Position numbers and translations under genes: made by a program. The notes below the pieces were generated by a model, which saw nothing but the letters and a program-made list of their open reading frames with translations, searched no databases and was not told the DNA's origin. A DNA stretch of 64,000 nucleotides from Haloplanus ruber. GTDB taxonomy: Archaea > Halobacteriota > Halobacteria > Halobacteriales > Haloferacaceae. This document shows positions 18,276 through 29,334 of the stretch, piece after piece (within the stretch, counting starts at the first letter, position 1; the number at the start of each line of letters is the position of its first letter). Location: NCBI RefSeq assembly GCF_024494725.1, contig NZ_JANHDK010000006.1:58875-122874 (forward strand), written 5' to 3'.

Positions 18276-19250
18276 TCACTCGCCGTCTAAGAAGCGCAAC
18301 CGGTAGTCGTAGTACGCGCCGTCGTACAGCACCACCCCGCTCCCGGGGTCCTCGACGTGGGCGTCCTTCTCGACGTTCCCGTCGAGGAAGGCACGGGCGT
18401 GAAGTCCCGTCAGGACCGCCCGGTAGGCCTCGGAGTACGGATGCGTCTCGCCGTAGCCCTCGCCCCGCGCGTCCCGGAGGATGGACCGGGCCTGCCCGGA
18501 CAGATCCTCGCCCGAGAGCCGTGCAGTGACGAACCGCGCCCGCAAGATGGCCTCCATGCGCTCGGGCGTCTCCGCCACCGGGTCGGCCGTCGCCCGGTAG
18601 ACCGGTTCGTGGAACCGCTCGCGGCCTACGTCGACAGCGTAGACGGCGTCCCGGTAGGCGACGTGCGTCGGGGCGTCCTCGCCCACGAGGCGACTCGCCG
18701 CGGCCCGCTCGGCGTCGCGGTAGACGTAGCCGCCGCGCTCCACCAGTCCCACCGGCATCCCGCCCGCGTTGCCCCGTGCCCGGGCGGCCATGTGGGCGAC
18801 GTGGACGACGCCCCGGTCTCGCTCGGACAGGTCGTCGACGGCCACGGCCGCCGGCGCGTCCGGGTCGTCGGCGTCGGCGACCCGCGACAGGCGGAGCACC
18901 GGGTGGGTGACCGCCGCCTCGTCGACGACGACCGATCCGAGGCGGTAGTAGGTCCCCTCGTGACGGGTGTAGACCGGGTCGTCGGGCCGGGCGCCGAACG
19001 GGCGTCGGTACTGGGTCGTGTACGCCTCGCCGTCGAGCGCGGCCGCGAAGGCGTCCGCGTCGTCCGGGCGCTCGGTCGCTTCGAGGTTGATCACGTATCT
19101 CGACCGGAGCGGCGTCGACGTCCGCGAGAGGCGGAGCCGGAGGGTCCGCCCCGTGTCGTCGCCGCCACCGCCACCGAGGCCGTCGAGACACCCCGCCAGT
19201 CCGGCGAGTCCGGCCGCCGTGCCCGCCGCGAGGAAGCGTCGTCGGTCCAT
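18276..19250 (-). CDS. Tat-exported lipoprotein, unknown function
   Basis: 324 residues starting MDRRRFLAAGTAAGLAGLAGC: a twin-arginine motif directly followed by a lipobox, so it is folded in the cytoplasm, exported by Tat and anchored by a lipid on its cysteine (C21). A Gly/Asp linker follows. The mature protein contains tyrosine- and arginine-rich beta strands such as GTYYRLGSVVVDE and DAVYAVDVGRERFHEPVYR, and a helical C-terminal half. I do not recognise the domain. No neighbouring gene is co-oriented within an operon. Confidence 0.7.
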   Translation of the reverse strand: MDRRRFLAAGTAAGLAGLAGCLDGLGGGGGDDTGRTLRLRLSRTSTPLRSRYVINLEATERPDDADAFAAALDGEAYTTQYRRPFGARPDDPVYTRHEGTYYRLGSVVVDEAAVTHPVLRLSRVADADDPDAPAAVAVDDLSERDRGVVHVAHMAARARGNAGGMPVGLVERGGYVYRDAERAAASRLVGEDAPTHVAYRDAVYAVDVGRERFHEPVYRATADPVAETPERMEAILRARFVTARLSGEDLSGQARSILRDARGEGYGETHPYSEAYRAVLTGLHARAFLDGNVEKDAHVEDPGSGVVLYDGAYYDYRLRFLDGE

Positions 19251-19359
19251 GCGGGAGGGTCAATACCGCGACACAAGGGGCCACCGGTGACTGAAAGGGA
19301 CGGTTGACCGACCCCACGCGATCCCGGGGTATTTTCTCCACGGCGCGGGTGATTCCGGT

Positions 19360-20094
19360 ATGGCCATCCAGCCGCATCTGCGGGTCGACGCGGACGACGT
19401 ACACGACGTGGCGCTTCTCCCCGGCGATCCGGGGCGCGTCCAGCGGATCGCCGACCGCTGTGACGCGGTCGAGGAACTCGCTCACAACCGGGAGTACCGC
19501 CTCGTCAACGGGGAGTACCGTGGCGCCCCACTGACGATCTGTTCGACCGGCGTTGGATCGCCCTCGGCGGCCATCGCGTTAGAGGAACTCGCGGCCATCG
19601 GCGTCGACACGGTCATTCGACCGGGGACGACCGGGGCGCTCCAGGCCGATATCGAGGTCGGCGACATGGTAGTCGCGACCGGCGCCGCCAAGGAGGAGGG
19701 GACGACCAAGCGCTACGAACGGGTGGAGTACCCCGCTGTCCCGGACTTCGAGGTGGTGAGAGCGCTGACCGACGCCGCCGAGTCGGCGGGTGAGGACGTC
19801 CACGTCGGCCCCGTCGTCACCGACGACGCCTTCTACGCCGAGACCGACGACTACGTCGCCGACTGGGAGGCCGCCGGCCTCCTCGCCGTGGAGATGGAGG
19901 CGGCCGCGCTCTTTACCTTGGCGCGCCGGAAGGGACTCCGTGCGGGTGCCATCTGCACCGTCGACGGGAACCTCGTCGCGGGCGCCCAGAAGGGCAGCGG
20001 TGACGTGAGCGAGGACGAACTCCCGCCGAAGGCCCGGAATAACGTCGCGCGGATGATCGAGTTGGCCCTCGACGCCGCCGTGGCCCTCGGCTGA
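19360..20094 (+). CDS. Nucleoside phosphorylase (uridine phosphorylase family)
   Basis: 244 residues; family members split nucleosides with phosphate to a base and ribose 1-phosphate. Phosphate-binding glycines are in ALLPGDPGRVQRIA (about residues 18-31) and STGVGSPSAAIALEEL; the central block VIRPGTTGALQADIEVGDMV and the nucleoside-binding AVEMEAAALFTLAR (Met-Glu pair near residue 177) are both intact. The MEME-type motif supports a purine/uridine phosphorylase. It ends 2 bp before the HPP-USP gene, so the two are probably co-transcribed. Confidence 0.93.
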   Translation: MAIQPHLRVDADDVHDVALLPGDPGRVQRIADRCDAVEELAHNREYRLVNGEYRGAPLTICSTGVGSPSAAIALEELAAIGVDTVIRPGTTGALQADIEVGDMVVATGAAKEEGTTKRYERVEYPAVPDFEVVRALTDAAESAGEDVHVGPVVTDDAFYAETDDYVADWEAAGLLAVEMEAAALFTLARRKGLRAGAICTVDGNLVAGAQKGSGDVSEDELPPKARNNVARMIELALDAAVALG

Positions 20095-20096
20095 CG

Positions 20097-21479
20097 ATGC
20101 TGGAGGGGGTGTTCGCCCGCGCCGTCGCCGCCGTCCGCCGTCTCCGGCGGTTCGAACGCCGCGAGCTTGCGGCCTTCGGCCGCTGGATCCAGCACACCGG
20201 CAACTTCCTCCATCTGACGGTGCTGATCGCGGTCCCCCTGCTCATCGGCCTCGTGACGCTCATCTCGAACGCGCTCGTCGAACTCTCCTTTCTGCTCTTC
20301 CCGCCGCTTGCCTCCGGGACGTACACCCTCTTTTCGGACCCCGAGGGCCGCTATGCCTCCCCGTGGAAGTTCACCATTGGTCTCGTCGTCGGCGCGTGCT
20401 GTGGGTGGGCGGCGCTCGGTCTCTCGATGCCGGGACTCGCCGGGATGGCGACCGTCTCTCCCGTCAGCGCCGCCCTCTCGATTTTCCTGACTGGTGCCGC
20501 GACGTGGCTCCTCGACGTCGAAGAGCCTGCGGCCTTCTCGACGGCGTTGCTCGTTCTCGTCACCGACCAGGCCTCCCCCGAGGCGTACGTCGCAAGCGTC
20601 ACCGCCTTCGGTGCCCTCGTCGCCGGGGTCTTCTCGGTCTGGCGCTCCCGCTTCTACGAGCGCCGCGCCGAGTACCTCTACGACACCGCGCAGGGCGACG
20701 ATCACGTCCTCGTGCCGATGCGTGGTGACCCCGAGGCCGCCGAGGCGACGGTACTGTTCGGAGCGACCCTCGCCGCCGCCCACGACGCCGGGAAGGTGGT
20801 GTTGCTGGCGATTCTCGACGACGACGCCACCGACGACGAGGACGAACCCGCCGCGACGCGGGACGCCGCCGAACACCTCGAAGAGACTGCCCGGACGGTC
20901 CGGACGCAGGCGGGCGTCCCCTGCGAGGTGGTGGTCGCCCGTGGCGCGCCCGTCCCGACGACGGCCGACGCGGCGGCGAACGCCAACTGCGACCTGGTGG
21001 TCATGCCCTACGGGGAGCAGGATGGCCTCCTCTCGCCGTACGTCCAAGGGGTGTTCGAGAGCCGGTACGACGCCGTCGCCTTCCGGTCGACGACGGGGCG
21101 TTGTCGCTGGAAGCGTGTGCTCGTGACCGTCTCCCGCCCGGGTGACGTCGCCCACGCCATGCTCGATTTCGCCGCCCGCCTCGTCGGCCGTAGCGGGAGT
21201 CTGAGCGTCTGTACCTGCATCGACAGCGAGGTGGAGCGCCGGACCGCCGAGTCACAGTTGGCCAATCTCGCCGAAACCGTCGACGTCGACGTGGAGACGC
21301 GGGTGGCCCGAAGCGATGTCACGGCGTTTATCGGCGCCAACGCCGCCGCCTACGACCTGCTGGTGATCGGCTCCTCGGGCGACCGTTCCCGGGCCTCGCG
21401 GCTCGTCTCCCCGCCCACCTTCGAGCGACTGCGGGACGTGGACTGTGACGTGGCGGTCGTCGACCGTGGGCGGCCCTAA
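20097..21479 (+). CDS. HPP-type membrane domain fused to two universal-stress-protein domains
   Basis: 460 residues in three parts. The N-terminal ~190 residues form a four-helix HPP membrane domain: LTVLIAVPLLIGLVTLI, FTIGLVVGACCGWAALGL, AALSIFLTGAATWLL and PEAYVASVTAFGALVAGVF, with the conserved PPLASGTYTLFSDPEGRYASPW block. Two USP-like domains follow: about 203-335 (DHVLVPMRGDPEAAEATVL, ending LVVMPYGEQDGL) and about 338-460 (KRVLVTVSRPGDVAHAML, ending LLVIGSSGDRSRASRLVSP). HPP proteins have been linked to nitrite transport in plants and cyanobacteria; haloarchaeal HPP-USP fusions are uncharacterised. The fusion suggests ligand- or nucleotide-gated transport. Confidence 0.88.
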   Translation: MLEGVFARAVAAVRRLRRFERRELAAFGRWIQHTGNFLHLTVLIAVPLLIGLVTLISNALVELSFLLFPPLASGTYTLFSDPEGRYASPWKFTIGLVVGACCGWAALGLSMPGLAGMATVSPVSAALSIFLTGAATWLLDVEEPAAFSTALLVLVTDQASPEAYVASVTAFGALVAGVFSVWRSRFYERRAEYLYDTAQGDDHVLVPMRGDPEAAEATVLFGATLAAAHDAGKVVLLAILDDDATDDEDEPAATRDAAEHLEETARTVRTQAGVPCEVVVARGAPVPTTADAAANANCDLVVMPYGEQDGLLSPYVQGVFESRYDAVAFRSTTGRCRWKRVLVTVSRPGDVAHAMLDFAARLVGRSGSLSVCTCIDSEVERRTAESQLANLAETVDVDVETRVARSDVTAFIGANAAAYDLLVIGSSGDRSRASRLVSPPTFERLRDVDCDVAVVDRGRP

Positions 21480-22636
21480 ATCTCCTTGAGCAAGCGGTCC
21501 GCGACCGCTTCGGTGTCCACGTTGCGCCCGCCGAGCGCCGACTCGACGAGCAAGTGACCGCCGATACTCGCCGGGCTGATGACCGTATCCGCCCCTGCGC
21601 GCCGGAGTTTGTCGACGTTCTCGCGCTGAGTCGCCGCCGCGACGATGTGGATATCGGGGTCGAGGTGCCGCGCCGTCAGGATGGCGAACGCGTCGGCCGC
21701 GTCGTCGTTCGTCGCCGCGACGACGGCGCGCGCTTCCTCGATGTTGGCCCGTTCGAGCGTCGCCTCGTCGCTGGCGTCGCCGGTGAGCGTGTCGATGCCG
21801 CGCTCGCCGAGTGCCCGCGCCGTCTCCGCGTCCGGGACGACGACGAGGAAGGGAGTCGCTCCCTGTTGCAGTTCCTGGATGACCGCCTCGGTCAGGTCGC
21901 CGTGACCGAGGACGAGCACGTGATCGTCGAGTAAGTCGAGTTCTGATTGTGTCATCTTTCCGAGTGCCTTGACGAGTCGGGCTTCGATAGCAGGGGTCAA
22001 CAGCACACCGAGCGCGATGGCGAAACTCGCCGTCCCGACAACGAGCGCCGAGATGCCGAACAGGCGCGCCACCGCCGTCCGCGGGACGATGTCGCCGTAG
22101 CCGACGGTACTGGAGGTGACGACGGCGAAGTAGACGGCGTCGACGAGCGTCTCGATTCCCCCGAACTCCTCGCGAAGCCCGTACGCGCCCGTGGTGATGT
22201 ACACCTGCGACCCCCCGAGTGCGAGCAGGGCTGCCAGCTGTGTCGTCGAGAAGTCGACCGAGCGGTCGAAGCGCCGGCGGTTGAGCGCGACGGCCGGCAG
22301 GGCGAGCACCGACAACACCACCAGCGGGATGGACGTCTCGCTCGCCTGGACGAGCCCCTGTCCCGCCGCCACGACGAGGAGACCGAGCGTCGAGTACCAC
22401 GCGGACCGCAACCCTCGACGCAGGCCGAGTGCGCTCCCGAGGAGGAGAAAGCCGGTGAGCGTACCGGTGAACCCGGCTGTCGTCCGCGCCACTGGCGGCA
22501 CGAACGGGACGAGCGGCCGGCCCACGGGCGCACTCATGTGGACGATTCCCGTGACCATCGAGAGCGCCCCGGCCAGAAGCGTCAACCCCACCGCCGCCTG
22601 CATGCCGAGAAACCGGTCGCTCCGACTCGCGGCCAT
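21476..22636 (-). CDS. Potassium channel with cytoplasmic TrkA-N (RCK) domain
   Basis: 386 residues. The N-terminal part has four further membrane helices (LLAGALSMVTGIVHM, AGFTGTLTGFLLLGSAL, STLGLLVVAAGQGLVQ, LVVLSVLALPAVAL) before the channel module: a helix near LAALLALGGSQVYI, then pore helix and selectivity filter TSSTVGYGDIVP (about residues 172-183), then an inner helix. From about residue 238 a Rossmann TrkA-N domain starts (DHVLVLGHGDLTEAVIQEL) with the nucleotide-binding GxGxxG in degenerate form GHGDLT. Ends tail-to-tail with the HPP-USP gene (four-base overlap). A regulated K+ channel is the likely role. Confidence 0.92.
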   Translation of the reverse strand: MAASRSDRFLGMQAAVGLTLLAGALSMVTGIVHMSAPVGRPLVPFVPPVARTTAGFTGTLTGFLLLGSALGLRRGLRSAWYSTLGLLVVAAGQGLVQASETSIPLVVLSVLALPAVALNRRRFDRSVDFSTTQLAALLALGGSQVYITTGAYGLREEFGGIETLVDAVYFAVVTSSTVGYGDIVPRTAVARLFGISALVVGTASFAIALGVLLTPAIEARLVKALGKMTQSELDLLDDHVLVLGHGDLTEAVIQELQQGATPFLVVVPDAETARALGERGIDTLTGDASDEATLERANIEEARAVVAATNDDAADAFAILTARHLDPDIHIVAAATQRENVDKLRRAGADTVISPASIGGHLLVESALGGRNVDTEAVADRLLKEI

Positions 22637-22717
22637 ATCTACCCCCTCGCGGAGGGGACTGATAAAGGGCCGGTCCGCGCCCGGTAGCGATTTACGCCTC
22701 GGCGCCGAGACCCGATC

Positions 22718-23950
22718 ATGGCTTCGTTCCCCGTCGAACTGCTCTTCGGTCTCTATCTCGGGGTCCTGACCGGTATCGTCCCGGCGCTCGTCTCGTGGGC
22801 CTTCGGCTTTATCTTCAAGTACGTGACCGGGGTCACGGTTCCTGCCTTCGGTGTCGTCGTCCTCGCGGTGGCCATCGCCGGCGTCAACGGGGGGTTGCTG
22901 GCGCTGAACGACCCGACGTTTACCCAGTCGGCAAACCAGGTCCGTCTGACCGTCGCCGTCATCGTCGTCCTGATGATTTCACTGTACGCGCACAACGCCG
23001 GCGACCGGATGGGCGCGGAGTTTCCGCGGAAGCTATCACTTCGCAAGCTGACCGAGCGCACCCTCTCGACGGACGTCATCGAACTCGCGGGCGGCCGGGG
23101 GCAGGTGCGCGTCACCGTCTCCGGGGAGGTGGGCGACATGGAGGGGTATCCGCCCGTCCCGACCGAACTCAGACGCGAACTCCACGAGTGGTCGGCGGCG
23201 TTCCCCGCCGACGTGCCCGTCGCCGAGTTGGAGACGCGGGTCGCCGACCGCCTCCGGACGGAGTTCGACCTTGCCGACGTGGCCGTGACGCTGGATGAGC
23301 GCGCACGGGCGACGGTGAGTGCGGCCCCCCCACTCGGCGGTCTCTCGAAGCGCATCTCTCCGGGAAAACGCGCCGTCTCCGTCCGTGGCCTCCTCCCGAC
23401 CGGCACCGCTCGCGGCGACGAGGTGTCGATTGTAACCCCCGGGCGCACCTACCGGGGGAGCGTCGTGAGCCTCCGGAGCGACCGTTCCCACGACGCGGCC
23501 GGCGGGGGTGGGACCCCCATCGACCCGGGCGCCACGCCAGGGGCCGCCGTCCCGACGTCTGCACCGACTCTTCCCGTCGCCGATGGCGGCGACGGGCGGC
23601 TGACGGTCGCCGTCGACGCCGCCGGCACGGAGTCGCTGCTCGCCGCGTCCGTCGACCGCCTCCTCGTCCGGTCCCGCGGGACCCGCCGCGAGTACGAACT
23701 GCTCAGCCTGCTCCGTCAGGCCGGCGACCGGGTCCGGAAAGTCACCGTCGGCGACGACGGGCCGCTCGCGGGCCGGACCATCGGTGCGGCGTCGGTCCGG
23801 GACACCTACGGCGTGACCGTCCTCGCCGTCCGCCACGAGGGGTCCTGGCGGTTCGCCCCCCGTGGCTCACAGTCGGTCGCCGTCGGCGACGAACTGTTCG
23901 CCGTCGGGAAACCCGACGCGCTCGCGACGTTCCGGGAGGCGGTCGCGTGA
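22718..23950 (+). CDS. Membrane protein with TrkA-C-like cytoplasmic domain (first of pair)
   Basis: 410 residues. Three hydrophobic segments at the N-terminus (LLFGLYLGVLTGIVPALVSW, VVVLAVAIAGVNGGLLAL, VRLTVAVIVVLMISLYAHN) precede a large cytoplasmic region of about 310 residues. The C-terminal ~75 residues (RKVTVGDDGPLAGRTIGA, GVTVLAVRHEG, QSVAVGDELFAVGK) match RCK_C/TrkA-C, the ligand-binding half that gates K+ channels. There is no channel pore signature and no TrkA-N. A TATA-like GATTTACG lies about 28 bp before the ATG. The stop overlaps the GTG of the next gene, so the two are translationally coupled and probably form a complex. Confidence 0.82.
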   Translation: MASFPVELLFGLYLGVLTGIVPALVSWAFGFIFKYVTGVTVPAFGVVVLAVAIAGVNGGLLALNDPTFTQSANQVRLTVAVIVVLMISLYAHNAGDRMGAEFPRKLSLRKLTERTLSTDVIELAGGRGQVRVTVSGEVGDMEGYPPVPTELRRELHEWSAAFPADVPVAELETRVADRLRTEFDLADVAVTLDERARATVSAAPPLGGLSKRISPGKRAVSVRGLLPTGTARGDEVSIVTPGRTYRGSVVSLRSDRSHDAAGGGGTPIDPGATPGAAVPTSAPTLPVADGGDGRLTVAVDAAGTESLLAASVDRLLVRSRGTRREYELLSLLRQAGDRVRKVTVGDDGPLAGRTIGAASVRDTYGVTVLAVRHEGSWRFAPRGSQSVAVGDELFAVGKPDALATFREAVA

Positions 23951-25125
23951 CGCCGCTTCAGGTGTCCGTGCCGGCGGTGGAGCCGACGCTGGTGGTGACG
24001 GCCGCTAGACTGTTGGCCTTCGGTGTCGGTGCCGCCCTCGCCGCCGGCGCCGCGGCGCTTGGCTACCGGTGGTACACGAAACTCCGTCTCCCGACGTGGC
24101 TATCGATCCTGCTGGGACTCTCGGTGGTCGCCCTCTATCTCAACACCGTCGGCGCGTTCTCCGACCTCCTTCGCGGTGAGACGTCCGTTTTCTCGCCGTC
24201 GGTCGTCGTGTTCAACGTCCTCTCGCTCGCCGTGGGGGCCCTTGCCGCCCCCTTCGGCCGTCTCGTGGGCGACCGGGTCGCCACCGACGTGTTCGCCGTC
24301 ACCGGCGCTCGCGAACTCGACGTCGAGGTGAGCCGTATCGTCCGCTCGATGAGCCGGATCACCGACGTGACCCTCCCGCAAGAGCCTGCCGACATCGCGG
24401 ACTTGGAGGGGTACGATCCCGTCGCTCTGTCGATCAAGGAGTCACTGGCGGGCAAGACGCTCATCTTCCCCCGCCGACTGACGATTGCTGATCTGGAGGC
24501 GCGACTCGTCACCCGCCTCCAAGACGACTACGACGTGGGACACGTCGACGTAGAGCTATCGGCCGACGGCACCGTCGAGTATCTCGCGCTCGGGAGTCGA
24601 GCGACGGGTATCGGCCCGACGCTCGCGCCAGGTACCGTTGCCGTCGCGGTCCGGGCCGACCCCGCCAACGCCGCCAGCCCTGGTGACCGTGTGCAGGTGT
24701 GGCGCACCGATCCGGAGCCAAAGCGGCTGGTGACCGCGGAGCTTCGGGCCCACGTCGACGACGTGGCGACCCTCGCCGTCGATGCGGAAGACGCCGCCCG
24801 TCTCGATGCCACCACCACCTACCGCCTGGTGACCCTCCCCGCGGAACCCCAGGCCGAACGGGAGTTCGCCTCGCTCTTGCGCGCGGCCGCGGAGACGATG
24901 TACGTCGTCACGGTCGACGACGGAAGCGACTTAGTGGGTCGCCCCGTCGCCGGTCTCGACGCCACCGTCGTCGCGGTCAAGGGTGCCGACGGCGGGATCG
25001 ACACGCTCGCGCGGGACCGCACCCTCGCCGCGGGCGACGCCGTCTATCTCGTGAGTCGGCCGGAGACCTTCCGCCGGCTGGACGCGTCGAGTTCCCCGTC
25101 CGCGTCACCGGGTCCGGAGACGTAA
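23947..25125 (+). CDS. Membrane protein with TrkA-C-like cytoplasmic domain (second of pair)
   Basis: 392 residues starting at a GTG overlapping the previous stop (GTGA). Again three N-terminal membrane helices (LLAFGVGAALAAGAAALGY, LSILLGLSVVALYLNTVGAF, SVVVFNVLSLAVGALAAPF) and a large cytoplasmic portion. The C-terminal half carries TrkA-C-like elements (AGKTLIFPRRLTIADLEARL, then VVTVDDGSDLVGRPVAGLD and LAAGDAVYLVSRPETF). It is a diverged paralogue of the upstream gene. Likely a heteromeric partner; whether the pair transports an ion itself or regulates a channel is open. Confidence 0.8.
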   Translation: MTPLQVSVPAVEPTLVVTAARLLAFGVGAALAAGAAALGYRWYTKLRLPTWLSILLGLSVVALYLNTVGAFSDLLRGETSVFSPSVVVFNVLSLAVGALAAPFGRLVGDRVATDVFAVTGARELDVEVSRIVRSMSRITDVTLPQEPADIADLEGYDPVALSIKESLAGKTLIFPRRLTIADLEARLVTRLQDDYDVGHVDVELSADGTVEYLALGSRATGIGPTLAPGTVAVAVRADPANAASPGDRVQVWRTDPEPKRLVTAELRAHVDDVATLAVDAEDAARLDATTTYRLVTLPAEPQAEREFASLLRAAAETMYVVTVDDGSDLVGRPVAGLDATVVAVKGADGGIDTLARDRTLAAGDAVYLVSRPETFRRLDASSSPSASPGPET

Positions 25126-25157
25126 TCCTCTTGCCCGGGGGGACGCGAATGAGGACC

Positions 25158-25432
25158 ATGCAGTGGAAGCTGTTCGCGGATCTCGCGGAGGTAGCCGGGG
25201 ACCGAGAGATTCGTGTCGACGTCGGGCCGGGTGCGACGGTCGGCGACGCACTCGACGCACTGTTCGAGGCGCAACCGGCGCTTCGTGACCGGGTCCTCAA
25301 CGACTCCGGGGCGGTCGCCGATCACATCAACGTCCTTCGTAACGGCGAGAACGTCGGTGCGGACGACGGCCTCGAAACGACGCTCGTCGAGGGCGACGAA
25401 CTCGCGCTGTTCCCGCCGGTCAGCGGCGGCCG

Positions 25433-25436
<4 letters not shown>
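25158..25436 (+). CDS. samp1: Ubiquitin-like small archaeal modifier protein, SAMP1/MoaD family
   Basis: 92 residues (MQWKLFADLAEVAGDREIRV), a beta-grasp protein. In haloarchaea SAMP1 is conjugated to lysines of target proteins and also serves as the sulfur carrier in molybdopterin synthesis, activated by the E1-like UbaA. The C-terminus reads FPPVSGGR: the essential GG (G90-G91) is followed by one extra arginine, whereas the Haloferax volcanii protein ends at GG, as I remember it. An alternative ATG 9 bp upstream adds MRT. The TAG stop overlaps the stop of the convergent Rieske gene. Confidence 0.88.
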
Positions 25437-28079
<2,643 letters not shown>

Positions 28080-28080
<1 letters not shown>

Positions 28081-28997
28081 TGGTCGACGTCGACGAGTTC
28101 ATCACGGAGGCAACCGCGGAGATCGAATCCGAGATTGGCGAGGAAAACGCCATCATCGCCCTCTCCGGCGGCGTCGACTCATCGGTCGCGGCCGCGCTGG
28201 CCTACCGAGCCATCGGCGACCGTCTCACCCCCGTCTACGTCGACACCGGGCTGATGCGGAAAGGCGAGACCGAGGCCATCCGGGAGACGTTCGACTTCAT
28301 GGACAGCCTGCGGGTCGTCGACGCGCAGGACCGCTTTCTCGACGCCCTCGAAGGCGTGACCGACCCCGAGGAGAAACGCCACGCCATCGGCGAGGGGTTC
28401 ATTCGCGAGTTCGAACGCGAGGCCCGTGAGGCCGACGCCGACTATCTCGTTCAGGGGACCATCTACCCCGACCGCATCGAGAGCGAGGGCAACATCAAGT
28501 CTCACCACAACGTCGGCGGCTTGCCCGAAGTGATCGACTTCGAGGGTATCGTCGAACCCGTCCGCGACCTCTACAAGGACGAGGTTCGGGAGGTGGCGCG
28601 CGCCCTCGACCTCGAGGAGGTCGTTTCGGAGCGGATGCCCTTCCCCGGTCCCGGTCTCGCCGTCCGCATCCTCGGCGAGGTAACCGAGGAGAAACTGACG
28701 GTGGCCCGCGAGGCGTGTCACATCGTCGAGGAGGAAGTCGCGGACCACGACCCGTGGCAGGCCTTCGCGGCCGTCATCGGCAAGGCGACGGGCGTCAAGG
28801 GCGACAACCGCGTCCACGGCTGGGTGGTCGCCGTCCGGTCGGTCGAGAGCCGCGACGGTATGACCGCCCGCGCACAGGATCTCCCGTGGGAGACGCTCCA
28901 GCGGATTCAGAGCCGCATCACCGGCGAGAACGACGACGTCGCCCGGGTCGTCTACGACGTGACGCACAAACCCCCGGCGACCATCGAGTACGAGTGA
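28080..28997 (+). CDS. guaAB: GMP synthase, ATP-pyrophosphatase subunit
   Basis: 305 residues; the C-terminal half of bacterial GuaA as a separate protein. ATP-PPase P-loop [17 protein letters not shown] (about residues 28-44), then [36 protein letters not shown] and the dimerisation part from [17 protein letters not shown] to KPPATIEYE. It adenylates XMP and transfers ammonia to give GMP; the glutaminase subunit GuaAa must be encoded elsewhere, since none is in the window. Its GTGA stop overlaps the start of the small DUF7126-like gene. Confidence 0.96.
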
Positions 28998-29314
28998 CCC
29001 GAGCCATCCTCGCCGGCCCGGACGACGCCGGTCTCGGCACCGCACTGGAGAGCGAAGGGATCGACGTCGCCCACGTCGAGGGCGTCCTCACCGCCGACGT
29101 CCTCGACGATGCCGGCCTTGCCGACGCCGATCTGTTCGTCCTCACGGACCTCGACGAGGCGACGGCCATCACCGTCGCCAAGGACCGCAACCCCGACGTT
29201 CGGGTCGTCGTCTACAGCCACGACTCTCTGCCGGAGTTCGCGCGTGGCCAAGCCGACCTCGCGATGGATCCGACGCTGTTCGGCGTCGAGATGGTCGCCG
29301 AAGAACTGGCCTGA
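28994..29314 (+). CDS. DUF7126-like small protein
   Basis: 106 residues starting at a GTG (28994) that overlaps the TGA of guaAb. Sequence pattern [20 protein letters not shown], then [20 protein letters not shown], then [20 protein letters not shown]: alternating strands and helices like a Rossmann or receiver half-domain, without phosphoacceptor or nucleotide motifs. Haloarchaea keep this gene next to pyrG/guaAb, and it is sometimes mislabelled CTP synthetase for that reason. Coupled translation suggests a function tied to GMP or CTP synthesis, which is an inference. Confidence 0.8.
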   Translation: MTRAILAGPDDAGLGTALESEGIDVAHVEGVLTADVLDDAGLADADLFVLTDLDEATAITVAKDRNPDVRVVVYSHDSLPEFARGQADLAMDPTLFGVEMVAEELA

Positions 29315-29334
29315 GAGTCACCTCGTCCGTCGAC

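Noticed and set aside
19851..21155. 434-residue minus frame over the phosphorylase and HPP-USP genes
   Set aside because: It is the reverse reading of two well-supported genes and has no family motif.
22718..25125. The TrkA-C pair considered as K+ channel subunits
   Set aside because: Neither protein has a TVGYG-type filter or pore helix, so channel identity is not supported; only regulator or transporter roles are suggested.
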